64,000 bases of DNA from Aliiroseovarius crassostreae (lineage in GTDB: Bacteria; Pseudomonadota; Alphaproteobacteria; Rhodobacterales; Rhodobacteraceae): positions 1 to 64,000 of the forward strand of contig NZ_LKBA01000008.1 of the NCBI RefSeq assembly GCF_001307765.1, in the 5' to 3' direction. The notes beneath the pieces were generated by a model. That model did no database searches and was not told the DNA's origin. It saw nothing but the letters and a program-made list of their open reading frames with translations. The position numbers were made by a program, and so were the translations under genes. Positions 45,357 through 54,760 of the stretch are shown here, piece after piece. Within the stretch, counting starts at the first letter, position 1, and every line of letters starts with the position of its first letter.

Positions 45357-48300
45357 TACATGCCCGGAGAACTAACGAGAGTTCTCTCCTGTGCTGTTAT
45401 GTCTGGTCTGCCTGCATTGATCTCCGCCGACTGCTCTGTGACGGGGTTATCTTGGAGTTTTTGCAACCCTTTATAGATTCGCTTACCGCCACCGTTCAAA
45501 AGTAGCTCATTTTGGTGATACTTGGCAATTGATGACAAGATGTCGGCTAGACCTACCACATCCTGTTGTTCATCAAGGTAGTATGTCCGGCTCAAAACGC
45601 CTCTGGGAAGCTTCATATCTCCCAGGTGGTCGGTGCTCTCGCCCACCAGCCCACTGAAGTCCGGATCATCCTTAACAGCGGGGTTCGTCTTTTTGAAGAA
45701 AACCGTCATGGTTCCCCTCTCAACAGACGCTGCCACCATGCCTGTTTGTGAAAGGCCTTCAAGCCCTAGTTTGAGCGATCCTTTATCCACGTTGTACGAG
45801 AGGACATATCTCTTGTTGTTCCAGTCGTCGCCATAAGCGCCGCGCTCTATGACTTCTGTCGTTGCAGGGTACAGCTCACGTTGTTCGTTGGCCTGGCTCC
45901 GCCCTCCGCGCGTGCCGACATCATAGAACCAGCGCCACGGATCACCCCCAGCTGCAATGCTGAGGGGCAGATCCTCGGCCACATTGCCAAGTGACTGCGC
46001 AACTTCAAAGACAACCGCATCAGGGCTTTCATCGAACCTGGCGGAGACGGATGCCCATCCCTCCCGGTCCAGCTCGTACATTGCATCAGCGAAGGTTTTT
46101 AGGAGATCTTCGCGTTGATCCGCTGACACGCTGTAGTCACTACCGAACGCATGAACGACGCCGATAATCTCAAGATACGCTTGCATCTTGCGGACATCGG
46201 ACAGCTCTGGCGCGATCACCGCGTTGTTTTGGCTCTTCGACGCCAGCTTATCCAAAATCTCTTCGGTGTTGTTCTCGGACAAGACAACCGCGTGACGGTT
46301 GACGCCAGCAGAGTCCGTGAACACCGCTTTTTCGCCTTCCGCCTTCTTACCCGACTGAACGAGCTGAAGAGCGGCAAAGAGGTTACCTTCCAGCACGAAC
46401 CGTTCACGCAGCCGCGTTCCAGAGGGTACGTGGTCATTCACGGTAGAGAACAGGCGATATCCCAATGGGTTCGTAACGTCCGGCTTCACGCCCTCCGTTC
46501 TTAGCTCCTGGGCAGCCTCTGCGATCTCACGCACGACCCCGTTCCACCGCTCGCCATAAACTTTGGCAAGGACATCAGATGATTTCGAAGAACGGCCCAT
46601 CCAGTTTACAAAAGCTTCGATAGGAACAATTGGCCTATCGCTCTCTTTGTGTGTTCCACTGAAATCAAGACCACTCATCATCGAAGAAAGCGAAGATCCG
46701 AAATAGCCCTGTGACCCAGCCGCGACGAAGGAAACATGCCAATTCGAAGGGGTGCCAACTTCATCCTTCGGGAACCGAACAGCGGTAATAACCGCAGGAA
46801 TAACGCCGTCATCATCACCAACAGCCTTTAGCGCCTTCCCAAACTCACCTTGCATGAAATCAGAAATCGCATCCGGCCTGATACCAACCACTCGTCCCGG
46901 CTTTAGGAGATCACGCATACTGGAAAACAGCTCCGCACGCTCCACCGCCCGCGAAATGGGAACCATATACCTTGCCGGATTGAACGCCCTGCCAGACTTG
47001 GCCTCAATGTCCCGTATATTGTTCCACGCCTTTCCGGTCTCGCCGTCCGGCGTTCGATCAAGCTCAAACTTCATCTTGTCGAGGAACAGATCTGAAGCGA
47101 CTTCGCGACGGGTTCGATCCTCGTCGTTTTTGGCTAGGTTCTCAGCTCGTCTCCAAGCGTCGTGCAGCTGCCGCAACAGAAGAGGATCAAGGTTTCGGAA
47201 CTCTTCACCAGCGGCGGAGCCACCGTGCCGGGCTTCCTTGAATACATCGTGGGCGAAGTTGAAGCCGTATCCGACCCCATCCTTTTGGTAGATGCGATCG
47301 AGCCCAAGATAAGCCTCTGGGTCAGATCGATCCCCTGCCCTCTCTGCGTTCGATGCTACGCGCTCAGAAACCTCTTTCGTGGTTTCCCATCGCACATGCT
47401 CAACGTACGCCGCCCTGTTCAGGTAGACGGGCTGTTCCGCCAATGCGGTCGCATCCTCGCGACCATCGACCAGGACACTCACGGTCTCTACTTCCGCGTT
47501 CCAATCGAACTGAGCCAGGCGAAGCGGATTCCGGCCTTCTCGCGTAAGTTTCTCCATATAGAGGCTGAAAATCGTATCCACCTCGGCAAGCACCGCTTCT
47601 TGTCGATCGAGGGGCAAGCACACGATGCGGCCCAGCAACTTCCGGCCGAGGTCGCTACCTTTCGGGTCCAAATCCATGCGATCTGCGATCTCTGGGTTAT
47701 TCTTGGCAAATGCTGCGACAGCCATATCCCCAACAGGATTGAGCAGGTCGATACCTTCGATGTTCGTTGCATTCTCACGGCTCGCGCTCGTGGAAGATGT
47801 GAGGTTTCGGTTTGCACGGTTGAAGAGGTTCGCAAGACGCTCATCGGCCGCAAATCCGGTGCTTGGCGTGTAGTAGATTGGAGCAGATTTCTGCGCAAAC
47901 CGGTTGATCCGGCCTTCAACTTGACGCTGATCGGTAATGTCCTTCTGGAATTGAAGGGGTATCATTGAGCGCCTGCGTAGGTCCGGCCCAACGGCAGGAC
48001 TTGCATGAGCTGACAAGCCAGTCGCAGCGCCCTTGTTCAAGCCCAGCACGTCTGTACGCCCGGCACCAAATTCCCTGATGGCTTCAGCCTTCGTCACGGG
48101 ATCGCGGCGCTCAACATAGAAACGACCATCGCGCTCGACGACAGAAAGGCTCCGTTTCGTGATGTCCCGGAATGTGAGACCGTTCTCATCACAAACCTCG
48201 GCAATCAGATCCAATACGTTGATCCGCATACCGGACCAGTCAAACTCATCAACCCGCTCGCAGAACTCGGAATACCAACCTTCGAATTCTGACAGGCGGA

Positions 48301-51300
48301 TGGTTTCGCTGTCGCCCATCGCGGTCTCAATACGCGCATCCAGCAAACGGCTGGCATTTCGCTTCAAGACGTGACCAATGTTCGGGTGACCATCTACTTG
48401 ATCGTCAAGACTATTGGATTGTGAGCGCACCCATTCAGTCAGTGTGTCTGCTGTTGAATCGACAACCAATGTAGGCTTCTCGCCTTTGCTGATCGATTTC
48501 ATCATCAGCTCTTCGGCAAACAAGCCTTTCACCGCCAGCATGAGGTATCGTGAGTAGTTGTCGAACTGAGAAACCGGGCTCGTGGTAGTGACATCGACGG
48601 TTTTGTCCTGGCCGTTCAGGATGGCACCGCCAAACTTTGCTTTCGCGATCGTTTGAGCGAGGTCTTTCAGCGTTGGCGCAATATCGACCAGTTCAGCAAG
48701 GAAGTCCGCCGCCAGGTCGGTCGCCTCGCGAGCATAAAGCATCTTGCGCTCGTTGAGATCGGCCAGCTGCACCATCTCACGCTCGATCCCGGCCGAGCTC
48801 ATCTCGCGTTCAATAAGGCGTCCACCAGAAGCCATCTCAGCCGAAAGCACTTCCTGCATTGACAGCGGGTTGGCTTCCATCAGCTTCATCAAATCCGATG
48901 TCGCAATCCCTGTGTTCGGCAATGCTGCAGAGTAAACAACGATGTTTTTTCCGGACTTCATGGAAGTGGCCGAGGAATAGACAACATCTCCGCCAACTGC
49001 CTCTGCTTTATCAATAATTGCCTGTACCCAAACGCCAGTTCGGCTATCGACACCCGCAGCCTTGTGTACCTCATCCAACTGTACAAGGGGCTTCTTGCCA
49101 GCGTTGTCATCGAGCCAATTCAGGATCGATTGCAACCGCCAGTGACCCGACTGCGTTTGAAGCTGACTGTAGGTGAGCATGACCAAATTGTGGTCTGGAT
49201 CAATACGAGAAACCTTCTTAGCAACGCCGCGTTCGGACGCGGACGTATGGAAGATAGTTTCACCGGTTTCAGGGTTCCTGAGACCAGCATCGGGATTCGG
49301 ATTGAAGATAAATGGCCGGATTTCACCATCTGAGATCCACTTATCAATCGACCGCCCCGAAACATCGCGCAGATCCCGAGATGCAAAATCTGTGAACAGT
49401 GTTGGGTCAAGCGTTGAGAACAGAACTGGTTGATCGTTCCGTATTGCGCTGAGAGCCAAGGCCGCTAGCTGGCGTCCCTTACCGACACCCATCTTGTCGC
49501 CGATGATCATCGCTTCGCCCTTGGTGCGGCGATATAGTCCCAATGCGATCGAGTCGACTTGCTCAGGACTGAGGATTTCACCCGACATAAGCGCTTGGCG
49601 ATCAACGCCCAGCTGATCGCTTACAAAATCGTCTAGATCACCCACCTCATCCTGGACCGACTTCAGGGCGCGATAAACAGGCCCTTGAAGCGTCTTCTGA
49701 ATGACGACTGACCCCTGCCCTACAGCCGAGAACGGCACATAGGGTCTCGTAAAGGCATCATCTTCGATATCGTCATCGTACCAATCGGCAACTTCGATGC
49801 CGGTATCCTCGACCTCTTCTGCGCCATCAGCGGCTTCCTGTGGTGTCTCAGCAGGCGCTTCGGGCCGCACTGGCGCCGGAACGGGCTCTGAAGGCTCTAC
49901 AGGCGCGTCAGGGCGTCTCTCAGGCTCTGAGGGTGCGCTAGCCGTATCGCGTGGCCCCTGAGGGTCTGCAGGAGCTTCTACGGGCTCTGTGGTGTCTACC
50001 GGGGCAGGAGGGGCAATGTCAGGCCCTGTGTCCAGTTTAACGGGCATCAGGGACAGGTTATCGTCTGCCCATTCATAGAGCTCATCATAGGAGCCAACAA
50101 CTTGAACCTCGTCAGCAGCGGCTTCGACCGCTTTATCGAGATCCAGCAGAGTATCCATCTTGCCCGAAAGAAAGTGAACCAAGACTGGCGTGTTCGCGCC
50201 CATGGACTTGTAGAGGTTTGCATTGAGCGCAACAGAGCGGACTTCAGAGAACATCCTGTTGAACAAAATTTGTTGCTTTAGCCGGCCGCCATCTAATTTG
50301 GCGGGATCAAACATATCGGCTGGCATCACCAAAACGGCGTCTCCGCCACGCTTTACTCTGGCAAGCGATTTAACGGTGACCTCGGCATCCAGAGTGTTTA
50401 CCGAAAATTCAGCGGTTCCATAGCCCAGAGGAACCTTGATCCCAGAGGCAAGCTTTCCAAATGGCGGATTTATTAGAGCCCCATCAAACTCCTTTGGATG
50501 TGTGGCCTTCAATCCTTCATCAAAGTCAGCCGCTTTTACCGATGAATTGGAACCGAGCGCAGCTGCAGCTCGCGCAGCTCGTGGCTTGAAGAGCTCAAAC
50601 CCCGTTACATGTCCGCCTGCGGATGCAACAGCCGCTGCCAGAACACCGTTGCCAACAGTGGGTTCCAGAATGGTTTTTCCACCAGGCTGCAAAAACTCCG
50701 CCGCGAGTTGCCCAACCGCAGGTGGCGTAGAGAACTGCGCAAGAGTCAGCTTCACTCCGTCGCGTTCGGCGAAAGGAGGTAGGCCGGTTGAAAGCTGAGA
50801 GGCAGCCTCGCGCCCTGAAACAAAGCCCTTCGAGATGACCGTCGCCATTTCACCTTCGATCAGTTCTCGAAATTCACCAGCGGTTGGTGATTCACCGTCA
50901 CCGGCTGCGCCTACAGCAAGCAACTCGTCGATTTCTGCTTGACTGACGCGGCCATACTTGGACGCCGTTGCAACAGCGGTACGGGCAATCAAACGCCAAT
51001 CATTCGCGTTATCGCCATACAGGAAGAGCGAGCCACGCCCCCCTGCCCTTTTGGTTTCACCGTCCTGATGGTTCTGCCACTCCGCATGAACTGTCTTGGC
51101 ATCTGCGAACGTCCGGCCCAACAACCTTTGGAACACATCCTTGCCTGAAAGGTTCTGCCCGATGAGACGAGGTGTGATTGCATCGCCCTCAAAGCCGTAG
51201 CGCGGAGCATCACGATCGAACAACTTTGTCACCGTTGCTTTGTCAGCAAGGTTGATCAGGTTCTCAGGGCGTCGAATAACTCGACCAGGGATACCCAAGG

Positions 51301-51544
51301 CTTCAAAGAAGCCCTCTGTGTCTGAAGGCAGGGCCACCACAACCATTGTGTGGCTATTAGAGGATAGAGAGCCAGCAACAACAGTGCCGTTGTGGCGGGC
51401 TACTTGGCGAATACGAGCGGATTGCGAGCGCTTCTCAGAGTTCGGAACGACGATCGCAAGAGCTTCATGCGAGCCATCGTATCGATCTGATGGGACGATA
51501 AGGCCAACTGGCCCCTCACCGCTGCGTGGGACGAACAATCTCAT
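45356..51544 (-). CDS. Giant DNA methylase plus strawberry-notch helicase protein
   Basis: The 2062-residue product has several modules. Residues about 270-400 form an N6-adenine methylase-like domain: TILEPTVGNGVLAAAVA (motif I) and NPPFG near residue 358 (motif IV). Residues about 500-590 are a Pro/Glu/Ala-rich linker. Residues about 600-1300 match the strawberry-notch NTPase/helicase: GDKMGVGKGRQ near 681, QLDEVHKAAG near 823 and DQRQVEGRINRFAQ near 1206. The rest is of unknown function. Such proteins travel with conjugative plasmids and are thought to protect or remodel incoming DNA. The operator at 52931 leads the operon. Confidence 0.85.
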   Translation of the reverse strand: MRLFVPRSGEGPVGLIVPSDRYDGSHEALAIVVPNSEKRSQSARIRQVARHNGTVVAGSLSSNSHTMVVVALPSDTEGFFEALGIPGRVIRRPENLINLADKATVTKLFDRDAPRYGFEGDAITPRLIGQNLSGKDVFQRLLGRTFADAKTVHAEWQNHQDGETKRAGGRGSLFLYGDNANDWRLIARTAVATASKYGRVSQAEIDELLAVGAAGDGESPTAGEFRELIEGEMATVISKGFVSGREAASQLSTGLPPFAERDGVKLTLAQFSTPPAVGQLAAEFLQPGGKTILEPTVGNGVLAAAVASAGGHVTGFELFKPRAARAAAALGSNSSVKAADFDEGLKATHPKEFDGALINPPFGKLASGIKVPLGYGTAEFSVNTLDAEVTVKSLARVKRGGDAVLVMPADMFDPAKLDGGRLKQQILFNRMFSEVRSVALNANLYKSMGANTPVLVHFLSGKMDTLLDLDKAVEAAADEVQVVGSYDELYEWADDNLSLMPVKLDTGPDIAPPAPVDTTEPVEAPADPQGPRDTASAPSEPERRPDAPVEPSEPVPAPVRPEAPAETPQEAADGAEEVEDTGIEVADWYDDDIEDDAFTRPYVPFSAVGQGSVVIQKTLQGPVYRALKSVQDEVGDLDDFVSDQLGVDRQALMSGEILSPEQVDSIALGLYRRTKGEAMIIGDKMGVGKGRQLAALALSAIRNDQPVLFSTLDPTLFTDFASRDLRDVSGRSIDKWISDGEIRPFIFNPNPDAGLRNPETGETIFHTSASERGVAKKVSRIDPDHNLVMLTYSQLQTQSGHWRLQSILNWLDDNAGKKPLVQLDEVHKAAGVDSRTGVWVQAIIDKAEAVGGDVVYSSATSMKSGKNIVVYSAALPNTGIATSDLMKLMEANPLSMQEVLSAEMASGGRLIEREMSSAGIEREMVQLADLNERKMLYAREATDLAADFLAELVDIAPTLKDLAQTIAKAKFGGAILNGQDKTVDVTTTSPVSQFDNYSRYLMLAVKGLFAEELMMKSISKGEKPTLVVDSTADTLTEWVRSQSNSLDDQVDGHPNIGHVLKRNASRLLDARIETAMGDSETIRLSEFEGWYSEFCERVDEFDWSGMRINVLDLIAEVCDENGLTFRDITKRSLSVVERDGRFYVERRDPVTKAEAIREFGAGRTDVLGLNKGAATGLSAHASPAVGPDLRRRSMIPLQFQKDITDQRQVEGRINRFAQKSAPIYYTPSTGFAADERLANLFNRANRNLTSSTSASRENATNIEGIDLLNPVGDMAVAAFAKNNPEIADRMDLDPKGSDLGRKLLGRIVCLPLDRQEAVLAEVDTIFSLYMEKLTREGRNPLRLAQFDWNAEVETVSVLVDGREDATALAEQPVYLNRAAYVEHVRWETTKEVSERVASNAERAGDRSDPEAYLGLDRIYQKDGVGYGFNFAHDVFKEARHGGSAAGEEFRNLDPLLLRQLHDAWRRAENLAKNDEDRTRREVASDLFLDKMKFELDRTPDGETGKAWNNIRDIEAKSGRAFNPARYMVPISRAVERAELFSSMRDLLKPGRVVGIRPDAISDFMQGEFGKALKAVGDDDGVIPAVITAVRFPKDEVGTPSNWHVSFVAAGSQGYFGSSLSSMMSGLDFSGTHKESDRPIVPIEAFVNWMGRSSKSSDVLAKVYGERWNGVVREIAEAAQELRTEGVKPDVTNPLGYRLFSTVNDHVPSGTRLRERFVLEGNLFAALQLVQSGKKAEGEKAVFTDSAGVNRHAVVLSENNTEEILDKLASKSQNNAVIAPELSDVRKMQAYLEIIGVVHAFGSDYSVSADQREDLLKTFADAMYELDREGWASVSARFDESPDAVVFEVAQSLGNVAEDLPLSIAAGGDPWRWFYDVGTRGGRSQANEQRELYPATTEVIERGAYGDDWNNKRYVLSYNVDKGSLKLGLEGLSQTGMVAASVERGTMTVFFKKTNPAVKDDPDFSGLVGESTDHLGDMKLPRGVLSRTYYLDEQQDVVGLADILSSIAKYHQNELLLNGGGKRIYKGLQKLQDNPVTEQSAEINAGRPDITAQERTLVSSPGM

Positions 51545-51608
51545 GAATAAGTTCCTGACAGGACAGACCTACCGGGCAACACAACGGTCACCCGACAGAT
51601 CGAATTGA

Positions 51609-51632
51609 AAAGGGGATCGCGAAACGACCCCC
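51609..51632 (-). terminator. Terminator between the 51638 gene and the giant gene
   Basis: Arms GGGGATCG (51612-51619) and CGACCCCC (51625-51632) pair with one G-U, and the minus strand then has TTTTC. It would reduce read-through from the upstream gene into the giant gene. Confidence 0.6.
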
Positions 51633-51637
51633 TCATT

Positions 51638-52879
51638 TCACATTGCTGGCTGGCCGAATTCTTGGCCTGCGGTCCGTGATCGTTCCTGCTCATTCTGCAT
51701 CTTCTTGGCTGCTTCGAGTTCAGCTTCTTGTTTCGTCAGCGCAACGTCAGAAATACGCGCGGCAACTTCACTGACATAGACTGCCATGAACCGATCATCC
51801 GTTGTCTTTGTTAGGAACCGTTCGGTCGGCAAGATCTGGCGAATACCAGCAGTGTATGTCTTGTTGGTGTCGGGAATTTGCCCGCCCTTTTCAACGCCGA
51901 TATGGGCGGGAAAATAACCGCGATCGGACAGGCGCGAGCCCTTCCCTATCTTTTCCCGCTGTTCGCTGTCCATGACATCCTCACGAACATACTGCATCAA
52001 ATTCCCTTGCAGCGTCGGCCCAACCGAAACGTCGGCATTCGAGTCCAGAATTGCGTCATACAACGAGGCTAGATACTCAGGATTGTACCCATCATCGGCC
52101 TTCTCTGGCGCTTGCAAGTTCTCGAATGGAATCCCGACCTTAGCGGCCAGGAGAGTTTGCGCATTCGCCTCTCGGAAGTCGTATGGCTGCCGGAGAATGT
52201 TTTCTCGAAGCCCATTGATCGGCTCCCTCGCCTCGTCATCCCAACCTGTCATGAGGCGGAAACCCTTGGCCTCTTCCTCTGTAGAGACCGCGACAGTGAC
52301 ACCCGATTTGGCGTCAAACGCGAATGGGAGTGATCCGTCACGGTTGTTCGATAGCAGGCTTTCGAGCTTGTCGAGGTTCGCCTCCCCCGGCACGAAGGAA
52401 TCTTCGACGAATACAATGTTCGCCGATCGCCGAGGGTTTGTTTCGTTGTCGTTGTACGGTTTCCGAACCTCGACAAGCGCTGTAAATCCTGCCTGGTTTT
52501 CGGGGCTTGTCGTAACGGCCTTGCCCCAACGGGCCACCAGCTCATCGTTACGGTTCTTAACGACGTTCTGCATTTGAACGATCGAGCCGGGTTTGCTTTT
52601 TTCTGCCATTGACTCTGCAGATGGCTGCTTCCGCATCTGACGACGGGCTTCGTTCTCCCGCTTTTCATCCGTATCGAACTTATCCTTGTCGTACACGAAG
52701 AGTGCCGCGAATTCTTTCGGGGAAGACGGAAAACGTACGGTGACTGATTCGCCGGTGTTGATATCATGTCCATGGACTGCGTTTTTCTCAACGTCGAATT
52801 CATCGACCTGCATAGCAACATGCCCTACTTGGTTGTTTTGGCGCGGTTTTCCGTTCCCAGCCTGCAGTTTGAAAGCCAT
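51638..52879 (-). CDS. Hypothetical partner of the giant protein
   Basis: This 413-residue soluble protein has no recognised family. Residues 1-100 include VGHVAMQVDEFDVEKNAVHGHDINTGESVTVRF, a small beta barrel-like element, and charged helical stretches follow (KENEARRQMRKQPSAE, GEANLDKLESLL). The C-terminus is a coiled coil (LTKQEAELEAAKKMQNEQERSR). It is the first gene after the operator at 52931-52959 and lies 93 bases upstream of the giant gene, suggesting a shared process. Confidence 0.6.
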   Translation of the reverse strand: MAFKLQAGNGKPRQNNQVGHVAMQVDEFDVEKNAVHGHDINTGESVTVRFPSSPKEFAALFVYDKDKFDTDEKRENEARRQMRKQPSAESMAEKSKPGSIVQMQNVVKNRNDELVARWGKAVTTSPENQAGFTALVEVRKPYNDNETNPRRSANIVFVEDSFVPGEANLDKLESLLSNNRDGSLPFAFDAKSGVTVAVSTEEEAKGFRLMTGWDDEAREPINGLRENILRQPYDFREANAQTLLAAKVGIPFENLQAPEKADDGYNPEYLASLYDAILDSNADVSVGPTLQGNLMQYVREDVMDSEQREKIGKGSRLSDRGYFPAHIGVEKGGQIPDTNKTYTAGIRQILPTERFLTKTTDDRFMAVYVSEVAARISDVALTKQEAELEAAKKMQNEQERSRTAGQEFGQPAM

Positions 52880-52930
52880 CTCTAAATCTCCTTTTAGGTG
52901 CGTGCGCTCGGCACCGAGTGCGCCAGCGAT

Positions 52931-52959
52931 AAGTTAAAAGTAGAAACAAAAACTAACTG
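52931..52959. promoter_or_regulatory. Plasmid-wide 29-bp operator, site 11
   Basis: AAGTTAA-N15-CTAACTG. Read on the minus strand the core is TTTTTGTTTCTACTT. It lies 52 bp before the 51638-52879 gene. Confidence 0.75.
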
Positions 52960-53074
52960 TGTCAATTCGCTTTGGTTTGTAACCCTTTGGGATCACACAA
53001 CTTCTAACAGCCGACCTAACAGGGGCGCTCACAGAAGCGTTAACAGAAAAATGTTAGCGGCCTTGGACTTGTGT

Positions 53075-53094
53075 TGCTAACACCAGTGCTAACA
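53075..53094 (+). repeat. Iteron dimer beside the array
   Basis: TGCTAACACCAGTGCTAACA has two units at 12-bp spacing, unlike the 24-bp spacing of the main array. Near-identical or degenerate copies lie at 5742, 55847 and 55963. Confidence 0.7.
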
Positions 53095-53131
53095 TGAAAG
53101 TGTGACGGTGGATGAATCGTGGTGGTGGCAA

Positions 53132-53370
53132 TGCTAACACATAGGTGTGAGCAGATACTAACAGTGCGGTGTGACAAAATGCTAACAGGACCATGTGAGT
53201 AAGTGCTAACATGGTGGTGTGACAAGTGCTAACACGACTATGTGGCGAAATGCTAACAGGCAGGTGTGAGAGTAGCTAACATAAAGGTGTGGCGAAATGC
53301 TAACAGGCGTATGTTAGAGATTGCTAACAGGACGGTGATAGCGTATGCTCACACAAAAGTGTGACAAGAG
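53132..53370 (+). repeat. Iteron array: replication origin
   Basis: The 8-mer TGCTAACA (or one-base variants) starts at 53132, 53156, 53180, 53204, 53227, 53251, 53274, 53298, 53322 and 53346: ten units with a 23-24 bp period, each followed by a GTGTG-type element. This is a classical iteron origin, in register with two helical turns, directly upstream of parA. The 52880-53380 gap holds this array, a dimer and an operator. No gene is needed to explain it. Confidence 0.85.
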
Positions 53371-53380
53371 GTGTGAGCAA

Positions 53381-54199
53381 ATGGCAGTAATTGCATTCGT
53401 GAATCCGAAAGGCGGTTCCGGAAAAACCACCCTGAGCATGGTGCTTGCGGAGCAATATGCGAAACAAGGGTTGTCCGTGGCCTTGATCGATACCGATCCG
53501 AACGGGTTTCATAAGATCTGGTTGGAAGACCGGCCCGAAGAGTTGGGCGATCCGGGTTTCACGATCATGTTTGAACCTGAAGAACTAAATGTTATCAGGA
53601 CGTTGGAAGATGCTGCGGAGAAGTTCGACCTTGTGCTTGTGGACACCGAGGGGACATCCAGTAAGACCGTAACTCGTGTCATTTCGAGGACGCACCTGGT
53701 CGTTGTCCCGATCAACCCAAGCACTATGGACGCCAAGCAAGCGAGCAGAGCCGTCAGGCTGATCAAGGATGATGCCCATATGCTCGGCCGGGATATTGAG
53801 TTCCGCCTGATCTTTTCCCGCACGAAAAACATCAGAAGCCGAACGCATCGAAACCTAGTTAGGGACTTGGAAAACGCTGGTTTGCCAGTCCTGGAGACGC
53901 AAATGACCGAAAGGGCGGCTTTCTTAGAGATATTCGAGTACAGCGCCACCATCCAAGAGCTGATTGAGGACGCGCAATCCGACCTTTCTGAAGCGCAAAC
54001 GGCGCTCGACGCACTCTTAGAGGACAGCCAAGAAGAAGAGGCCGTCCAAAAAGAAAATAAGAAGCAAGCAACTAAGCAAAAAGCAGCGGTCACAGCGGCG
54101 ACGAAAAAGATTGAATCCCACGGGAAAGCGGCGGTGAACGCTCAAGCTGTAGCTGCAGAGATAACCACCGTTCTAACCAGCATGGCGGAGGTCGCGTGA
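53381..54199 (+). CDS. parA: ParA-family partition ATPase
   Basis: Start at MAVIAFVNPKGG (53381) is typical of small ParA proteins. The longer frame runs into the iterons. The 272-residue product has a deviant Walker A KGGSGKTT (residues 10-17), ALIDTDPNG, LVLVDTEGT and VVVPINPSTMDAKQ. The C-terminal third is an unusual helical Lys/Ala/Gln-rich tail. ParA drives segregation of the plasmid with a centromere-binding partner. The stop overlaps the next start. It lies next to the iteron origin, forming a replication-partition unit. Confidence 0.9.
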   Translation: MAVIAFVNPKGGSGKTTLSMVLAEQYAKQGLSVALIDTDPNGFHKIWLEDRPEELGDPGFTIMFEPEELNVIRTLEDAAEKFDLVLVDTEGTSSKTVTRVISRTHLVVVPINPSTMDAKQASRAVRLIKDDAHMLGRDIEFRLIFSRTKNIRSRTHRNLVRDLENAGLPVLETQMTERAAFLEIFEYSATIQELIEDAQSDLSEAQTALDALLEDSQEEEAVQKENKKQATKQKAAVTAATKKIESHGKAAVNAQAVAAEITTVLTSMAEVA

Positions 54200-54756
54200 T
54201 GGCACTTAAAAGATCCTCAGCATTCGCGGATAAACTTGAACCGATTAAGCCTGATCCAGCGAAAGAAGAGGCTTTTCTCGATAAGGCTGCGGAAGGGGCT
54301 TGGCACGATCGCAACGTGAAGCCAGAAGGGCAGGGGGGCGATGAACCGAAGGCAAACGCGAAGCCGGAACCCACCCCTAAACCGGCCAGTAAACCCAAGG
54401 CGGCCAAACCCAAAACTAAGGCTAAACCTGAGCCTGTAGTAGAGCCGAAAGTCGAGGCCGAAAAACTGGCTGCAACGGCTCCGAAAAAGCCTGCTCGCCC
54501 AGCGCCGGTATCAGCCTCATTTCCCGAGCTTGTGGAGCAGTACACCGAGGCCATGAGGGCAGGGGAGAACTTACCGCTTCCACCCAACCCTTTCTTCCAG
54601 AAGGTGGACCGCCACAGGGTCTACACCATGTGCCCTGTTCACACTGCGGCAGCCCTTCAAGCTTACTCTGATGCCAAAGGGTATAACCAGATGTGGATGG
54701 CCATTGACGATCTGCTGCGTAATGCGGAGCTGTACGGCCCTGAGGGCGCTCAGTAG
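54199..54756 (+). CDS. Candidate ParA partner, Lys/Pro-rich protein
   Basis: ATG at 54199 overlaps the parA stop (a GTG one codon upstream is the alternative). The 185-residue protein has a basic N-terminal part, a long low-complexity KPxxKP linker (residues about 45-105) and a compact C-terminal domain: FPELVEQYTEAMRAGENLPLPPNPFFQKVDRHRVYTMCPVHTAAALQAY (described). It is in the position of a ParB-like centromere-binding protein, but no ParB motif is visible. A rightward GCCCTGAGGGC palindrome closes the gene. Confidence 0.55.
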   Translation: MALKRSSAFADKLEPIKPDPAKEEAFLDKAAEGAWHDRNVKPEGQGGDEPKANAKPEPTPKPASKPKAAKPKTKAKPEPVVEPKVEAEKLAATAPKKPARPAPVSASFPELVEQYTEAMRAGENLPLPPNPFFQKVDRHRVYTMCPVHTAAALQAYSDAKGYNQMWMAIDDLLRNAELYGPEGAQ

Positions 54757-54760
54757 GCCG

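Noticed and set aside
53040-53370. Regular repeats that could be mistaken for a CRISPR array
   Set aside because: The repeat unit is only 8-14 bp, spacers are not unique 30-mers, and the array abuts parA; iterons explain it.
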